Shown here piece by piece: positions 28,676 through 38,922 of a stretch of DNA of 64,000 bases. This stretch comes from Desulfobulbaceae bacterium (GTDB taxonomy: Bacteria > Desulfobacterota > Desulfobulbia > Desulfobulbales > Desulfobulbaceae), in contig JAFLKR010000003.1 of assembly GCA_019163135.1 (NCBI GenBank), positions 1 through 64,000 of the forward strand, read 5' to 3'. Under the pieces are notes generated by a model. That model did not search any database. It saw nothing but the letters and a program-made list of their open reading frames with translations, and was not told the DNA's origin. The stretch's first letter is position 1, and each line of letters starts with the position of its first letter. The position numbers were made by a program, and so were the translations under genes.

Positions 28676-30372
28676 AACGGTTGGCCCGCCTGCTGTTTTT
28701 TTTGACGGTCCTCGGCCTGCTCGGTTTCCTGTTGACCATTAATGTCAAACCGGCGCCCGAAGCCTTTGATCTTCTGCCGACCGAGACCATTGCCCTGGTG
28801 GAATGGGAGAATCTTGCCCGTTCCTGGGGGACATGGCAGCGCAACGCCATTGGCCGGAAATTTAATGATCCGAATTTGCCGAAGCTTCTTAAGCAACTGG
28901 GCGTTGACGAAGCGCAAATCGTCGAATTCAAAGCATTGACCACCTTCCTGGAGCGTTTTCCCCAAGCGCCTTTTTTCAGTAAAATTTTTTCCACAAAAGT
29001 CGTGGTGGCTCTGCTGCCTGCACTTGATAACCAGACTTTCACCGCCGCATCCCTGCTCAAACATCTGGTGCTGATTGTTCCCCAGGGGATGGGTTTTCCG
29101 CCTGCAGAGCAACTGGAAGGATTCTTTGGACCGGTGCAATCCACAAGCACCACACCCTACCAGGGGGTTTCTCTAGTGACCCTTACCTTCCAATCCGGCA
29201 GGACTGTAACCTATTGTCGTTTTCACGGGCAGTTGGTCTGTTCCCTCGATGCCTATCCGTTGCGACGCTGTATTGATCAGTCCCTCGATATGATGGTGCT
29301 GGCCCGGACCGGGCTGCAGGCCAATCAAGCCTTTCAAAGCCTGAAAAGTCGAGCGGGCGGTTCAACCCCATTTTTTCTCTACGCCGATACGAGCGCATTG
29401 TTGCGAAAGTTGCCGGTGCTGGCCATGGAACCGACCTCGGAAATCGGGCTGGTTCCCCATCATTTTGCCCTCTTTGATCAGGCAGATACCGGACATGACC
29501 GCCTGACGATCATCGCCCAGGTCCCCAGGGAGCAGTTGGCTGCTTTCACCACCAACTATCAACTGGCTCCGCCTGCCGAGGATCCGGTTGGCCAGCGGTT
29601 CCCCCCCGACACCCAGCTACACCTCTGGACTAACTGGTTCAATTTGAAAACCTTGTGGGATTTCGGTTTGCAAATGAAAGACCAGGAAGCTGGGGCCTTG
29701 CTGTATCTTCTCATTCAGCGGGTCATCGAAGGGTCCGGTAAAACCAGTAATGAGTTTTTTGATGTCTTCGGCACCCAATTCGGAGTATTCATTACCGAAC
29801 AGCAGGTTGCGCAGCAGCCAAACCGGTTGATGTCCTGCCTGTACCTTGAGGTTCGCGATCAACAGGAAGTTGAGACCATGCTGAAGCGGTTGCTTCGCGG
29901 CCTTCAGGTGATCACCGTCATGACGGGCGGATTGGAGATCGGCTCGGTGAATATGGCTGGCGGTCTGTTGCAACCGGCGTACGCCCTCAAAGATCGGCAC
30001 CTGATTATTGCCGACAGTGCGGCCTTGATTGAGCAGGTCCAGCATCAAGAAGGGGTCGATCCGGTAACCGACCCTAACAATCTTGGGGCCGCAAAGGATC
30101 GGGCCGGCAACTTGTTTTTATTTGCCAGAAGCAAGAACGTGGCGGAACGACTGATCGCCATGCTGACTGTGCTGCTCAAGGAGATGGCGGATCAGGAAAA
30201 AGTCCTGTCACCTAAGACCAGGCTGTTGATCGAACAGATTTTGTTTCCGGTGCTCAAGAGTCTGCAGGCTGTGGAAACCTGCGCGTTGCGTGGTTCTGTT
30301 GCCGGGGACGAAATGACTGTGGAAATGGATTTTGCCACCGGCCGGGAAGGGTTTCGAATCTTCCAGCCGTAA
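28672..30372 (+). CDS. DUF3352-like exported protein
   Basis: A 566-residue protein with an N-terminal signal anchor (about 5-22) and a large extracytoplasmic region. The opening after the anchor, DLLPTETIALVEWENL, resembles DUF3352-type proteins, which begin with a similar phrase about a Leu-Pro-Ala/Thr-Asp/Glu segment; function is unknown. It starts inside the end of the hybrid kinase gene (ATGA overlap), so it may be a periplasmic partner of that sensor. No enzyme motif is visible. Confidence 0.65.
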   Translation: MKRLARLLFFLTVLGLLGFLLTINVKPAPEAFDLLPTETIALVEWENLARSWGTWQRNAIGRKFNDPNLPKLLKQLGVDEAQIVEFKALTTFLERFPQAPFFSKIFSTKVVVALLPALDNQTFTAASLLKHLVLIVPQGMGFPPAEQLEGFFGPVQSTSTTPYQGVSLVTLTFQSGRTVTYCRFHGQLVCSLDAYPLRRCIDQSLDMMVLARTGLQANQAFQSLKSRAGGSTPFFLYADTSALLRKLPVLAMEPTSEIGLVPHHFALFDQADTGHDRLTIIAQVPREQLAAFTTNYQLAPPAEDPVGQRFPPDTQLHLWTNWFNLKTLWDFGLQMKDQEAGALLYLLIQRVIEGSGKTSNEFFDVFGTQFGVFITEQQVAQQPNRLMSCLYLEVRDQQEVETMLKRLLRGLQVITVMTGGLEIGSVNMAGGLLQPAYALKDRHLIIADSAALIEQVQHQEGVDPVTDPNNLGAAKDRAGNLFLFARSKNVAERLIAMLTVLLKEMADQEKVLSPKTRLLIEQILFPVLKSLQAVETCALRGSVAGDEMTVEMDFATGREGFRIFQP

Positions 30373-30402
30373 TTTCAATAAGGGCGGGAACGTCTTCCGC
30401 CT

Positions 30403-30795
30403 ATGGATATGCTCAGTATGGAACAACTGGTCGCGGAACTTAAAAAGAATCTTCCTTTCAAAGAGACCACCGTGGTGGGCGATATTGTGATCATCGCCGC
30501 CAAGCAGCCGCAGATGCTGGTCTATGCCAAGGTCGGTGATATTGTTCGGGATGAAAGCAGGAAAGAGGAATGGTGGCAGGTGACGCTGCATCTGCTCGGC
30601 ATTCCCCTGCAAACGGTGGTTTGGACCTTGCGTACCGCCCAGTTCACCGGTCAGGAGATCTTCACCATGGGAGGCGAAGGACGGTTCATCAAGGCGATTC
30701 GTTTTGAGGAATCGGCCTCGCCAGCCCAGCCTGCCATCCGTGAGTTTCCCGGCAAAGGGAACGTACGGAAATCAGCTTTACGCATCGTTAAATGA
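30403..30795 (+). CDS. Uncharacterised small cytoplasmic protein
   Basis: 130 residues, no signal peptide and no membrane segment. It is rich in beta-strand-like patterns (TTVVGDIVIIAA, WWQVTLHLLGIPLQTVVWTL) and ends in a basic, probably flexible tail. I recognise no family. It overlaps the HPr gene by 4 bp and sits 30 bp after the DUF3352-like gene, so it belongs to the same transcript. Its position next to HPr and enzyme I suggests, but does not show, a link with phosphotransfer. Confidence 0.65.
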   Translation: MDMLSMEQLVAELKKNLPFKETTVVGDIVIIAAKQPQMLVYAKVGDIVRDESRKEEWWQVTLHLLGIPLQTVVWTLRTAQFTGQEIFTMGGEGRFIKAIRFEESASPAQPAIREFPGKGNVRKSALRIVK

Positions 30796-31058
30796 ACTGG
30801 CAGCACTGCAGCTTACTGGTAGGGAATGAACGGGGCGTTCACGGCCGGGTGGCGACCCGTCTGGCTGAAATCGCCGCTGAGTACGGGGTGTTGCTGCAGA
30901 TCAGCAGGGGTGATGAAACCGTTGATTGCTCCTCCATCCTCGATGTTTTGGCCCTGGCCTTGGTGCAGGGGACCGAAATCAGGCTGCACGCAGGCGGAGA
31001 TAAGGCGGAGCAGGCCCTGCGGGCGGCGCAGGCAGTGGTAACAGGGCAGGACGATTGA
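30792..31058 (+). CDS. ptsH: HPr-family phosphocarrier protein
   Basis: An 88-residue HPr fold protein that should accept phosphate from enzyme I on His17. The active-site segment reads GVHGRVA where classical HPr has GLHARPA: the histidine and the arginine (Arg19) remain, but proline is replaced by valine. The regulatory-serine region reads [11 protein letters not shown], with Ser48 at the usual place. No HPr kinase gene is seen here. It lies directly before ptsI (4-bp gap) and no EII component is nearby, pointing to a regulatory rather than sugar-transport role. Confidence 0.87.
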   Translation: MNWQHCSLLVGNERGVHGRVATRLAEIAAEYGVLLQISRGDETVDCSSILDVLALALVQGTEIRLHAGGDKAEQALRAAQAVVTGQDD

Positions 31059-31062
31059 TAAG

Positions 31063-32862
31063 ATGATTATGAGAAAAATGAACGGCGCTCAGGCCGAAAC
31101 ATCGCGAACGCTGCAAGGCATCGGCGTTTCTCCCGGCATTGTGGTCGCCAAGGTCATGGTCCTTAAACGCCCGACCTGGAGAGCAGGTCGGTATCATCTG
31201 CCGCCTGAACATATCGAACAGGAGGTGGGTCGGTTTTCCCAAGCCATTAATGCCGCCGGCCAGGAATTGCTTCGTCTGCGGGAAAAGGTGGCCGACGATC
31301 TGGCTGATGCTCTGTCGATCATCGACTCCCATCTGCTTATGTTGAAAGATCGGATGATTATCGAGCGCACTACGGCCATCATCCGCCAGAATAATGTTAA
31401 TGCGGAGTGGGCCCTGGCCCAGGCCCTGTGCGATATCAAGGAGCGATTCGACCGGATAGACGACCCCTATATCAAGGAACGGTACGCCGATATCAAGCAT
31501 GTGGCCGACCGGGTCTTCGGTCTGCTTGCCGGCCGGGAAAGCGATCCGCTGGATCTGGCCACCGGTCCCACCATTGTGGTAGCCAACGATTTCTCCCCGG
31601 AAGACACCATGCGGATGCAGGCCGGCAACGTCCTCGGGTTTCTTACCGAAAAAGGGGGGATGAACTCGCATACGGCTATAGTCGCCCGATCGCTTGCTAT
31701 TCCGGCGGTGGTTGGCCTGGAACATGTGACTGGCATCCTGGCCACCGGTGATTTGATTATCATGGATGGCGGTTCGGGGCTGGTCATTCTCCGCCCTGAT
31801 CCTGAAGAAATCATCCGATATCAGGCTGATGAGCGGCACAGTCGGGCCAGGGCCGATGAATTGGACCGCTATATTTATCTGGCCTCGGAAACCCTGGATG
31901 GGTACACCCTCCGGTTGAGCGCCAATATCGAAATGGTTGAGGAGTTGCCGACCGTGCTCCGCTACGGCTCTGAAGGGATCGGGCTGTTCCGCAGTGAGTT
32001 CGATTATTTCCAGGGGCGCCGGCCACCGACAGAGGAACAGTTGCTGTCCACCTATCGCCAGTTGCTGGAGACTATGTCGCCGCACCCGGTGACCGTACGC
32101 ACCCTCGATGTCGGCGGCGACAAATTTCTCAACAGCTTTCCCGGCAACAAGGCTTGGTTTGATCAGGAACGCAATCCGGCCCTTGGCCTGCGTTCCATCC
32201 GGTTTTCCCTGTATGAAAAGGAGCTGTTCAGGATGCAGCTGCGGGCTTTGCTTCGAGCCTCGGTTCATGGCCGCCTGCGGATCCTGCTGCCGCTGGTCTC
32301 CGCTCTGGGTGAAGTGCGCCAGGCCAAGGCGATAATCAGGGAACTCATGGCTGATCTGGAGGCCGCAGAACAACCCTATGCCGTGGATGTGGAAATCGGC
32401 ATGATGGTCGAGGTGCCGAGTGCCGTGGTTATGGCCGATGTCTTTGCGGCGGAGGTCGATTTTTTTGCGATTGGCACCAACGACCTGATTCAGTACTCCT
32501 TGGCCATCGATCGCGGCAACCAGTATGTGGCCCATCTGTATGAACCCTTTCATCCGGCGGTGCTGCGAATGATCAAGCAGACTGTGGAGGCCGGCCATGC
32601 CCATAATATTCCGGTGTCGCTTTGCGGGGAGATGGCCGGGGATGTGCTCTGCGTGCCCGTGCTGATGGGCCTGGGGCTTGATGAACTGTCGATGCGGCCC
32701 GCGGTTATCCCCAAGGTCAAGCGACTGCTCCGCCATTCCAGCACCAGGCAGTTGCGAAATCTGGGCGAACAGGTGCTGCGCTGCGCCGACAGTAACGATG
32801 TCCGGGCCTATCTGGCGACGACCCTCCCTCAATACTACCCCAAAGAATTCCAGCAGCCGTGA
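31063..32862 (+). CDS. ptsI: PTS enzyme I (PEP:protein phosphotransferase)
   Basis: A complete enzyme I of 599 residues that transfers phosphate from PEP to HPr. Domains: N-terminal HPr-binding/phosphohistidine region starting with [15 protein letters not shown], the catalytic His in [12 protein letters not shown], and the C-terminal PEP-binding barrel with the signatures [24 protein letters not shown] and the catalytic Cys in SLCGEMAGD. No GAF domain precedes it, so it is not of the PtsP nitrogen type. It overlaps thiL by 4 bp. Confidence 0.96.
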   Translation: MIMRKMNGAQAETSRTLQGIGVSPGIVVAKVMVLKRPTWRAGRYHLPPEHIEQEVGRFSQAINAAGQELLRLREKVADDLADALSIIDSHLLMLKDRMIIERTTAIIRQNNVNAEWALAQALCDIKERFDRIDDPYIKERYADIKHVADRVFGLLAGRESDPLDLATGPTIVVANDFSPEDTMRMQAGNVLGFLTEKGGMNSHTAIVARSLAIPAVVGLEHVTGILATGDLIIMDGGSGLVILRPDPEEIIRYQADERHSRARADELDRYIYLASETLDGYTLRLSANIEMVEELPTVLRYGSEGIGLFRSEFDYFQGRRPPTEEQLLSTYRQLLETMSPHPVTVRTLDVGGDKFLNSFPGNKAWFDQERNPALGLRSIRFSLYEKELFRMQLRALLRASVHGRLRILLPLVSALGEVRQAKAIIRELMADLEAAEQPYAVDVEIGMMVEVPSAVVMADVFAAEVDFFAIGTNDLIQYSLAIDRGNQYVAHLYEPFHPAVLRMIKQTVEAGHAHNIPVSLCGEMAGDVLCVPVLMGLGLDELSMRPAVIPKVKRLLRHSSTRQLRNLGEQVLRCADSNDVRAYLATTLPQYYPKEFQQP

Positions 32863-33872
32863 ACGAACGTCAAATTATAGAATATATCGCAGCACAGGCC
32901 GATCCGACTGATGGGCAACTGCTCAAGGGCATCGGGGACGATTGCGCCGTGATCAGAAAGGATGGCAACCGGGTCTGGCTGCTGACCATGGATACCCTGA
33001 TTGAATCGGTTCATTTCAATCGAGACTTTCATCCCCCAGAGAAACTGGGGCGCAAGGCGGTCTCGGTCAATGTCAGCGATATCGGGGCGATGGGCGGCAA
33101 GCCGGTCTTTGTCCTCTTGTCGGCGGGCATGCCCCACGGCTTTGACGAGGCCTGGTTCCGGGCTTTTGTCAGTGGGCTGACCGAGGCCTGCCGCGAATAC
33201 GGCTGCTTCATCATCGGCGGCGATACGGTTGCCAGCCCTGGCGGGCTCACCTTCACCCTGACGGTTATCGGCGAGGCTGAAGCCGATCAGGTGGTCTATC
33301 GCAGCGGTGCCCGGCCCGATGATGCCATTTGGGTCAGTGGTCCCCTGGGATTGGCCGCCGCCGGGCTGGAACTGCTGAATGCCGGCATCGAGCCCGACAA
33401 TCAGGCCTTTGATCTTCTGCGGGAAAAGCACCTCAATCCGCAGGCCAGGGTGTCGCTGGGGCAGCAGCTTGCCGCCAGCGGTCGGGTGCATGCCATGATG
33501 GATCTGTCCGACGGTCTGGCCACCGATCTGGCCCATCTCTGCAAGCAGTCCGGAGTGGGAGCACGGCTTTTTGCCAGGGACCTTCCTGGGGTTGCCATGC
33601 TTGCCGACGCTGCGCGACTCACCGGTTGCGATCCGGAACGCTGGGCCCTCAGCGGCGGTGAGGACTTTGAACTCCTGTTCACCGCCAACCCCGACGAGAG
33701 CTTCCATCTTGGCGGAATTGCCGAGGCCTGCGGGCTATCGATCTTTCCGGTTGGCGTCATCGTTGTCGGTGTCGGGGTTACCCTGATCCGGTCGGCAGCG
33801 GATGGTACCAACCATGAAATTGCGATCGCCTATCAGGGTTTTGATCATTTTCGTAACGGGAACGGAGGCTAA
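32859..33872 (+). CDS. thiL: Thiamine-monophosphate kinase
   Basis: ThiL of 337 residues, which phosphorylates thiamine monophosphate to thiamine pyrophosphate using ATP. Family motifs are GIGDDCAVI near the N-terminus, the Asp-rich [20 protein letters not shown] and the late [11 protein letters not shown]. It begins within the last codons of ptsI and ends one base before the next ATG, so it is embedded in the phosphotransfer run; the linkage may be only for shared expression. No other thiamine genes are in the window. Confidence 0.94.
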   Translation: MNERQIIEYIAAQADPTDGQLLKGIGDDCAVIRKDGNRVWLLTMDTLIESVHFNRDFHPPEKLGRKAVSVNVSDIGAMGGKPVFVLLSAGMPHGFDEAWFRAFVSGLTEACREYGCFIIGGDTVASPGGLTFTLTVIGEAEADQVVYRSGARPDDAIWVSGPLGLAAAGLELLNAGIEPDNQAFDLLREKHLNPQARVSLGQQLAASGRVHAMMDLSDGLATDLAHLCKQSGVGARLFARDLPGVAMLADAARLTGCDPERWALSGGEDFELLFTANPDESFHLGGIAEACGLSIFPVGVIVVGVGVTLIRSAADGTNHEIAIAYQGFDHFRNGNGG

Positions 33873-33873
33873 G

Positions 33874-36438
33874 ATGCTGGTCGGCGCCGTATTCAAACAT
33901 TGGTCGCTTCGATTATTTGCCCCTGATCGGATCTTACAGCAGACCTACGAGGCCTTTAAGATCCTGCTCAGCTTTGATAGCAGAAGTCATGAGCTGATGG
34001 CGGAATTTGAAGAGCTTTATCATGAGGGCAGGAGGGAAGATATTGCCCGCATCCGCAGCCGCTACCGACAGCTGGCCGAGGCGGTCGCCGGCATGGTCTC
34101 TGCCTTGGAACAGATGTCCCCTGCTCAGGCGGGCGGTCTGCACGACTATTTTAATAAATACGATTTCTACGTCCGGCTCCAGCTGGCCCCGCCCGAACAG
34201 TTCCTTATCCCGCCTTTTGTCGTTGGGCACGATGTCAGCACCGAGTGCGCCCTGATCGGCCACAAGAGTTCCAATTTACTGCTTCTGCAGCAAGCCGGCA
34301 TGGTGCGGGTTCCCGCCGGATTCACCATCACGGCTACTACCTTCGCCTTCCTGGTTGACCATAATCGCCTGCGTCCGGCCATCGACCTGCTGCTGGCCTC
34401 CATTGATCCCGAATCAAATACAAGCCTGGAAACGATTTCCCAGGCGCTGATGACTCTGGTGCGGCGGATGGCGATTCCCGAACAGATTGCCCAAGCCGTC
34501 CTGATGCAATACGATCGTATCGCCGACCTGCATGCAGACAGCGCCCCACGGGTGGCAGTGCGTTCATCGGCGCTCCACGAGGATAGCCTGCATAGTTTCG
34601 CCGGTCAGTACCACTCGGTTCTGGGCGTTGGCCGGGATGAATTGCTGGCGGCCTATCTCGAGGTGCTGGCTTCCAAATATACGGCACAGGCTTTGCTTTA
34701 CCGGATTTACGCCGGCCTCAGCGATGAGGAGGCCGCGATGGCGGTGCTCGTCCTGGAGATGATCGACGCTGTGGCCAGCGGAGTGGTCTACACCCGCGAC
34801 CCGGCTGCAGCTGGCAGCGGCGATGTCCTGCTGATCCATAGCATCCATGGGCTTGGGTTGCCGCTGGTGGGTGGCGAGACCGTGCCGGATGTCTTCGTTT
34901 TTCCAGCACAAAGTGCAACCCCCTCGCAGGTTGCAGCTGGATCGCAACACCACCAATTGGTGGTGCGCCAGGGCCAGTTGCAGGAGTTGCCGCTTACCGC
35001 GGGCGAGGCGCCATCGCTGTCGCTTGATCAGGCACAGGCCGTGCGTCTGGCGGCGATGGCCAGGGAGCTTGAGACCTTTTTCGGCGGGCCGCAGGATATC
35101 GAATGGGCCCTGGATCGTGATCAGCAACTCGCTATCCTGCAATCGCGTCCCCTCCAGATCGATGCCTCGCCACTGCCTGTGTCTGCGGTTGCGCTTCCGA
35201 CAGGCAAGCCGCTGTTGACCGGGGCCAAACGGGCGGCCGGCGGCATCGGTTGCGGCGTCGTCCACCACCTTGACCCGGCGGACACCGCCACTGTGCCACC
35301 GGGCGCGGTGCTGGTGACTCGGCATATTCCTCCCTCTCTGGTTCGTTTTATCGGCAGGCTGGAAGCGGTGATTTGCGAACAAGGATCGGTCACCGGTCAT
35401 TTTGCCACGGTCTGCCGGGAATTCGGGGTAGCCCTGCTGGTTGATGCGGCCGATGCGCTGGTCCTGTTGCCCGCCGGCCTGGAGGTCACGGTCGACGGAG
35501 GCAACGGGGTTGTGTATCCCGGCCGGGTGGCGGCGCTGTTGGCCCGTAAAACAGCGGCCAACACCACGGTGACCTCCGCTTTTTCGCGAAAACTCCGATC
35601 GTTGCTGGATTATATCACCCCGTTGAATCTGGTCGACCCCACGGCGGCCACCTTTCGGCCCCAGTCCTGCCGATCGCTCCACGATATCATTCGTTATGCC
35701 CATGAAAAGGCGGTGCAGACCATGTTTGGTCTCGGCGATATCGCCTCAGGCAGCTCGTCCCGGTGCAGAAAACTGGCGACCCCCCTGCCGCTCGATATCT
35801 ACCTGCTGGACGTGGGCGGAGCTTTTACGGATGGGGGCGAAGGTGGTGCGGCCATCAACCTGGAGCACCTCAAGGCAGCACCTTTTCTGGCGGTCTGGCA
35901 GGGGCTCAGCCATCCGGAGATCGACTGGCAGACGCACCTCAGTTTTGACTGGAAAGGCTTTGGCGATATGGCGCTGTCGGGCGGTGTCGCCAGTGGCGGT
36001 TCTAAGGATTACGCTTCCTATGCGATCATCAGCCCTGATTATCTCAATCTGACCATGCGGTTTGGTTTTCATTTCACCTTGGTCGACTGTCTCTGCGGTG
36101 CGGAGGCCAGGGCCAATTACTGCCAGGTCCGTTTCGCGGGCGGCGGCGGCGATTACCAGGGCCGATCGACGAGGATTATCTTGCTTGATCGCATCTTCCG
36201 CCGCCTGGGGTTTGAGGTCAATATCCGGGGGGATCTGCTTGATGCCCGGGTCAGCGGATATCCGGCCGACCCCCTCGGTGTGCTGCTTGCCGAAGTCGGC
36301 CGCCTGTTGGGCATGACCAAGTTGCTCGACATGGTGCTGCAGGCTGAGGATATCGACCACTATACCGAACAATTTTTCAAAGGGGCCGGCAGGTTTGCCA
36401 GCCATGCCGATCCTCCTGCCGACTCTGCCGATCAATAA
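33874..36438 (+). CDS. PEP-synthase-like protein with unusual C-terminus
   Basis: An 854-residue protein. An N-terminal helical region (about 1-100) precedes a full PPDK/PEP-synthase ATP-grasp domain (about 110-440): GHKSSNL, VAVRSSALHED, SGVVYTRDP and DIEWALD..ILQSRP are all recognisable. A swivelling phosphohistidine domain follows (about 445-555) with His509 in SVTGHFATVCREFG. The expected PEP/pyruvate barrel is absent; instead a region of about 280 residues starts at YITPLNLVDP and contains LLDVGGAF and DYLNLTMRFGFHF. I know similar proteins only as uncharacterised PEP/pyruvate-binding-domain proteins of Desulfobacterota. The ATG at 33874 has GGAGG at 5 bp. It may transfer phosphate from ATP to an unknown acceptor. 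Confidence 0.8.
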   Translation: MLVGAVFKHWSLRLFAPDRILQQTYEAFKILLSFDSRSHELMAEFEELYHEGRREDIARIRSRYRQLAEAVAGMVSALEQMSPAQAGGLHDYFNKYDFYVRLQLAPPEQFLIPPFVVGHDVSTECALIGHKSSNLLLLQQAGMVRVPAGFTITATTFAFLVDHNRLRPAIDLLLASIDPESNTSLETISQALMTLVRRMAIPEQIAQAVLMQYDRIADLHADSAPRVAVRSSALHEDSLHSFAGQYHSVLGVGRDELLAAYLEVLASKYTAQALLYRIYAGLSDEEAAMAVLVLEMIDAVASGVVYTRDPAAAGSGDVLLIHSIHGLGLPLVGGETVPDVFVFPAQSATPSQVAAGSQHHQLVVRQGQLQELPLTAGEAPSLSLDQAQAVRLAAMARELETFFGGPQDIEWALDRDQQLAILQSRPLQIDASPLPVSAVALPTGKPLLTGAKRAAGGIGCGVVHHLDPADTATVPPGAVLVTRHIPPSLVRFIGRLEAVICEQGSVTGHFATVCREFGVALLVDAADALVLLPAGLEVTVDGGNGVVYPGRVAALLARKTAANTTVTSAFSRKLRSLLDYITPLNLVDPTAATFRPQSCRSLHDIIRYAHEKAVQTMFGLGDIASGSSSRCRKLATPLPLDIYLLDVGGAFTDGGEGGAAINLEHLKAAPFLAVWQGLSHPEIDWQTHLSFDWKGFGDMALSGGVASGGSKDYASYAIISPDYLNLTMRFGFHFTLVDCLCGAEARANYCQVRFAGGGGDYQGRSTRIILLDRIFRRLGFEVNIRGDLLDARVSGYPADPLGVLLAEVGRLLGMTKLLDMVLQAEDIDHYTEQFFKGAGRFASHADPPADSADQ

Positions 36439-36441
36439 CCT

Positions 36442-37485
36442 ATGTACGAACTCAATTGGATTACCGAACACCTGGCCACCGGCCATGCCCCCATGTCCTA
36501 CGAGGAACTCGACAGTCTCCGGGAACAGGGGATAACCGCCATTGTTAATCTCTGCGGAGAGTTCTGCGATCTCCACCGGATCGAGGAGGGTTCGGGGTTT
36601 GAAGTCTATTACCTGCCGGTGGTCGATGAATGCGCCCCTGATCTGGCGGCCATGGAAACGGCCCTGGACTGGCTGGATGAGGCCGTCTACCTCAATAAAA
36701 AAGTATTGGTCCATTGTCGGCTCGGCCATGGCCGCACCGGTACCTTTATTGCCGCCTATCTGCTGCGCCGCGGTTTTGATTTCAAATTGGCGGAAAAAAC
36801 CATGAAGGGCCGGAACGCCAACCCCGCCACCTATGAGCAGCGCAGCTTCCTCAAAAAGTACGGCAAGCAGGTGGGGCCGCTCCAGGCCGCGCCGCCTAAA
36901 ATCGACAACCGTCCGGGCATGGACATAACCCCCCTGCTCCTTGCCTATCAACAACTGATTAACCGTTGTGATCAGCAGGCGGCGGGCAAGGCTGTGGATT
37001 TAGGTTGCGGCCATGGCGATAGTGCGTGCTGTTATCAGCCCTTTGAATTATTGCTGATTGAAAGCATGCATCTCAGCCAAGCCATTAATAAAACCCTGCG
37101 GCAGGAGCAGCGTCAGTTCGTGATTGAGCGGGCCTTTGCCCTGGCGAGTCGGTTGAAGGAATTGCACCATCAGCATCCGGGCCTAACGACCGAGGCCCTG
37201 GTGGCGGACTTTCCTGAAGAAAGGCTGACCTGTCCGCTGCTGGAATCCGGGGAATGCCTCGTGTTTGCCGATCGTCCGCCGCGTTGCCGGAATTGGGGCC
37301 GCTTGGTCAGCGAAGAACAATATCGCGAAATGGTGGAGGCCGTAGCCGAACTTTCGAAAGAGGCCTATCTGTCGCTGACCGGCAGATTAGCGCCCGTTGA
37401 GAACCTTCGATTTTCCTCGGCGGACACCATTTCCGGAAAATTCGTGCAGCTCTATTTCCAGGCAATGGTCTCGGAAAAAGGGTAA
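36442..37485 (+). CDS. Dual-specificity phosphatase fused to Cys-rich domain
   Basis: A 347-residue fusion. Residues 1-150 form a cysteine-dependent dual-specificity phosphatase with the P-loop VHCRLGHGRTGT (the HCx5R signature) and an upstream Asp-containing loop (PVVDECAPD) that may supply the general acid. Residues about 160-330 hold scattered cysteines (DLGCGHGDSACCYQP, LTCPLLESGECLVF, PPRCRNWG) reminiscent of YkgJ-type CxxxCC zinc or iron-sulfur binding proteins. A separate YkgJ-like protein is encoded three genes on. The substrate is unknown; its place after a PEP-dependent phosphotransfer set suggests removal of a regulatory phosphate. Confidence 0.8.
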   Translation: MYELNWITEHLATGHAPMSYEELDSLREQGITAIVNLCGEFCDLHRIEEGSGFEVYYLPVVDECAPDLAAMETALDWLDEAVYLNKKVLVHCRLGHGRTGTFIAAYLLRRGFDFKLAEKTMKGRNANPATYEQRSFLKKYGKQVGPLQAAPPKIDNRPGMDITPLLLAYQQLINRCDQQAAGKAVDLGCGHGDSACCYQPFELLLIESMHLSQAINKTLRQEQRQFVIERAFALASRLKELHHQHPGLTTEALVADFPEERLTCPLLESGECLVFADRPPRCRNWGRLVSEEQYREMVEAVAELSKEAYLSLTGRLAPVENLRFSSADTISGKFVQLYFQAMVSEKG

Positions 37486-37494
37486 AATCGGCGT

Positions 37495-38922
37495 ATGGGC
37501 GAAACCAAACAACAGAAGGTGCTGATCGTCGACGATGAGCGTGATATGCTCAATCTACTGGCCAAAGTGCTGGTGAAAAAGTGTGGTTACGCCGTGGAAA
37601 CGGCGGCTTGCGCTGAAGAAGCCCTGGAGATGATTCATACGGATTCCCCCGATGCGGTGCTCACCGATATCAAAATGCCGGGCATGGACGGCCTGCAATT
37701 TCTCCGGCAGATGACCGCCATCGACCCGGCCGTTACCACTATCCTGATGACCGGCCACGGGACCATTGAAATGGCGGTTCAGGCCCTCAAAGACGGGGCC
37801 TACGATTTCATCGAAAAGCCCTTTGATAACGAGCGCATCATCCGCACCGTCGGTCGGGCGATCGAACGCACCCGCCTCCTGCGCGAGAATGCGCAGTTGC
37901 ACCACCGATTATGCGATCAGGACCATCTCCATGGGTTCATCGGGCGGTCGCGGCGGTTGCTGCAGACGGTGGAACTGCTCGGGCGGGTCGCCCACAGCAA
38001 TGTCACCGTGCTCATTCGGGGCGAGTCCGGCACCGGCAAGGAACTGGCGGCCAAGGCCCTGCACGCCATGTCCAGTCGGGCGGATCGGCCCATGATCACG
38101 GTCAACTGCCCGGCTTTGCCGGAGCATATCCTGGAGAGCGAGTTGTTCGGCTACCACCGGGGGGCCTTTACCGGTGCCGATCGGGATAAGGCAGGGTTGT
38201 TTGTCGAGGCCGAAGGTTCGACCCTTCTCCTTGATGAGATCGCTGATATTCCGGTGGGGGTGCAGACCAAGTTGTTGCGGGTTCTTCAGGAAAAAGAAGT
38301 GCAGCCCCTGGGGCAGAACAAGACGTTAAAGGTCGATGTTCGGGTAGTGGCCTCCACCAACCAGGACCTTGAGGCCAAAATCAGACGGGGCGAGTTTCGC
38401 GAAGATCTGCTGTATCGGCTCAATGTGATGACTGTCACCATGCCGAGTTTGGCCTCGATGGCGGCCGATATTCCGCTGCTGGCTCAACATTTCCTTGAAC
38501 ACTACATCCGGGAGCACGGGCGCGGCAACCTGGAATTCAGTGCCGAGGCACTCCAGGCGCTGATGCTGCGGCCATGGCCGGGCAATGTCCGTGAATTGCA
38601 GAATGCAGTTAACCGGGCCGTCCTGCTTGCCCCCGGTGATTTGATTGGAGTGAGTGATTTGTGGGAGGAGCAGGGCGCTCTCGGATCGTTTTGCAGGGAA
38701 GAACAGCAGAAACAAGGGGACCTGCCGCCGTCAAGCGAGCGCTTGTCTTATCGTGAGGCTAAAAATGCCCTGCTTCGCAAGTTTAATGCCTCGTATCTTG
38801 CCGAGGCCCTGGAGGCTGCGGAGGGCAACGTCACCCTTGCCGCCCGCAGTTGCGACATGGAACGGCAAGCCTTTCAGCGCCTGCTGCGGCGCTATCATAT
38901 CGAATCAAGGAGTTTTCGATGA
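37495..38922 (+). CDS. NtrC-family sigma-54 response regulator
   Basis: A 475-residue transcription activator: receiver (about 7-125) with phospho-acceptor Asp58 in VLTDIKMPG, sigma-54 AAA+ domain (about 145-375) with Walker A GESGTGKE and the sigma-54 loop GAFTGAD, and a Fis-type helix-turn-helix at the C-terminus (about 440-470). It activates sigma-54 promoters when phosphorylated. Candidate kinases are the hybrid kinase at the head of the run and the kinase at 40104. A good sigma-54 promoter lies 640 bp downstream at 39561, a natural target candidate. Confidence 0.95.
   Translation: MGETKQQKVLIVDDERDMLNLLAKVLVKKCGYAVETAACAEEALEMIHTDSPDAVLTDIKMPGMDGLQFLRQMTAIDPAVTTILMTGHGTIEMAVQALKDGAYDFIEKPFDNERIIRTVGRAIERTRLLRENAQLHHRLCDQDHLHGFIGRSRRLLQTVELLGRVAHSNVTVLIRGESGTGKELAAKALHAMSSRADRPMITVNCPALPEHILESELFGYHRGAFTGADRDKAGLFVEAEGSTLLLDEIADIPVGVQTKLLRVLQEKEVQPLGQNKTLKVDVRVVASTNQDLEAKIRRGEFREDLLYRLNVMTVTMPSLASMAADIPLLAQHFLEHYIREHGRGNLEFSAEALQALMLRPWPGNVRELQNAVNRAVLLAPGDLIGVSDLWEEQGALGSFCREEQQKQGDLPPSSERLSYREAKNALLRKFNASYLAEALEAAEGNVTLAARSCDMERQAFQRLLRRYHIESRSFR

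Noticed and set aside
30979..32832. 617-codon minus-strand open frame opposite ptsI
   Set aside because: Antisense shadow of a complete, well-conserved enzyme I gene.
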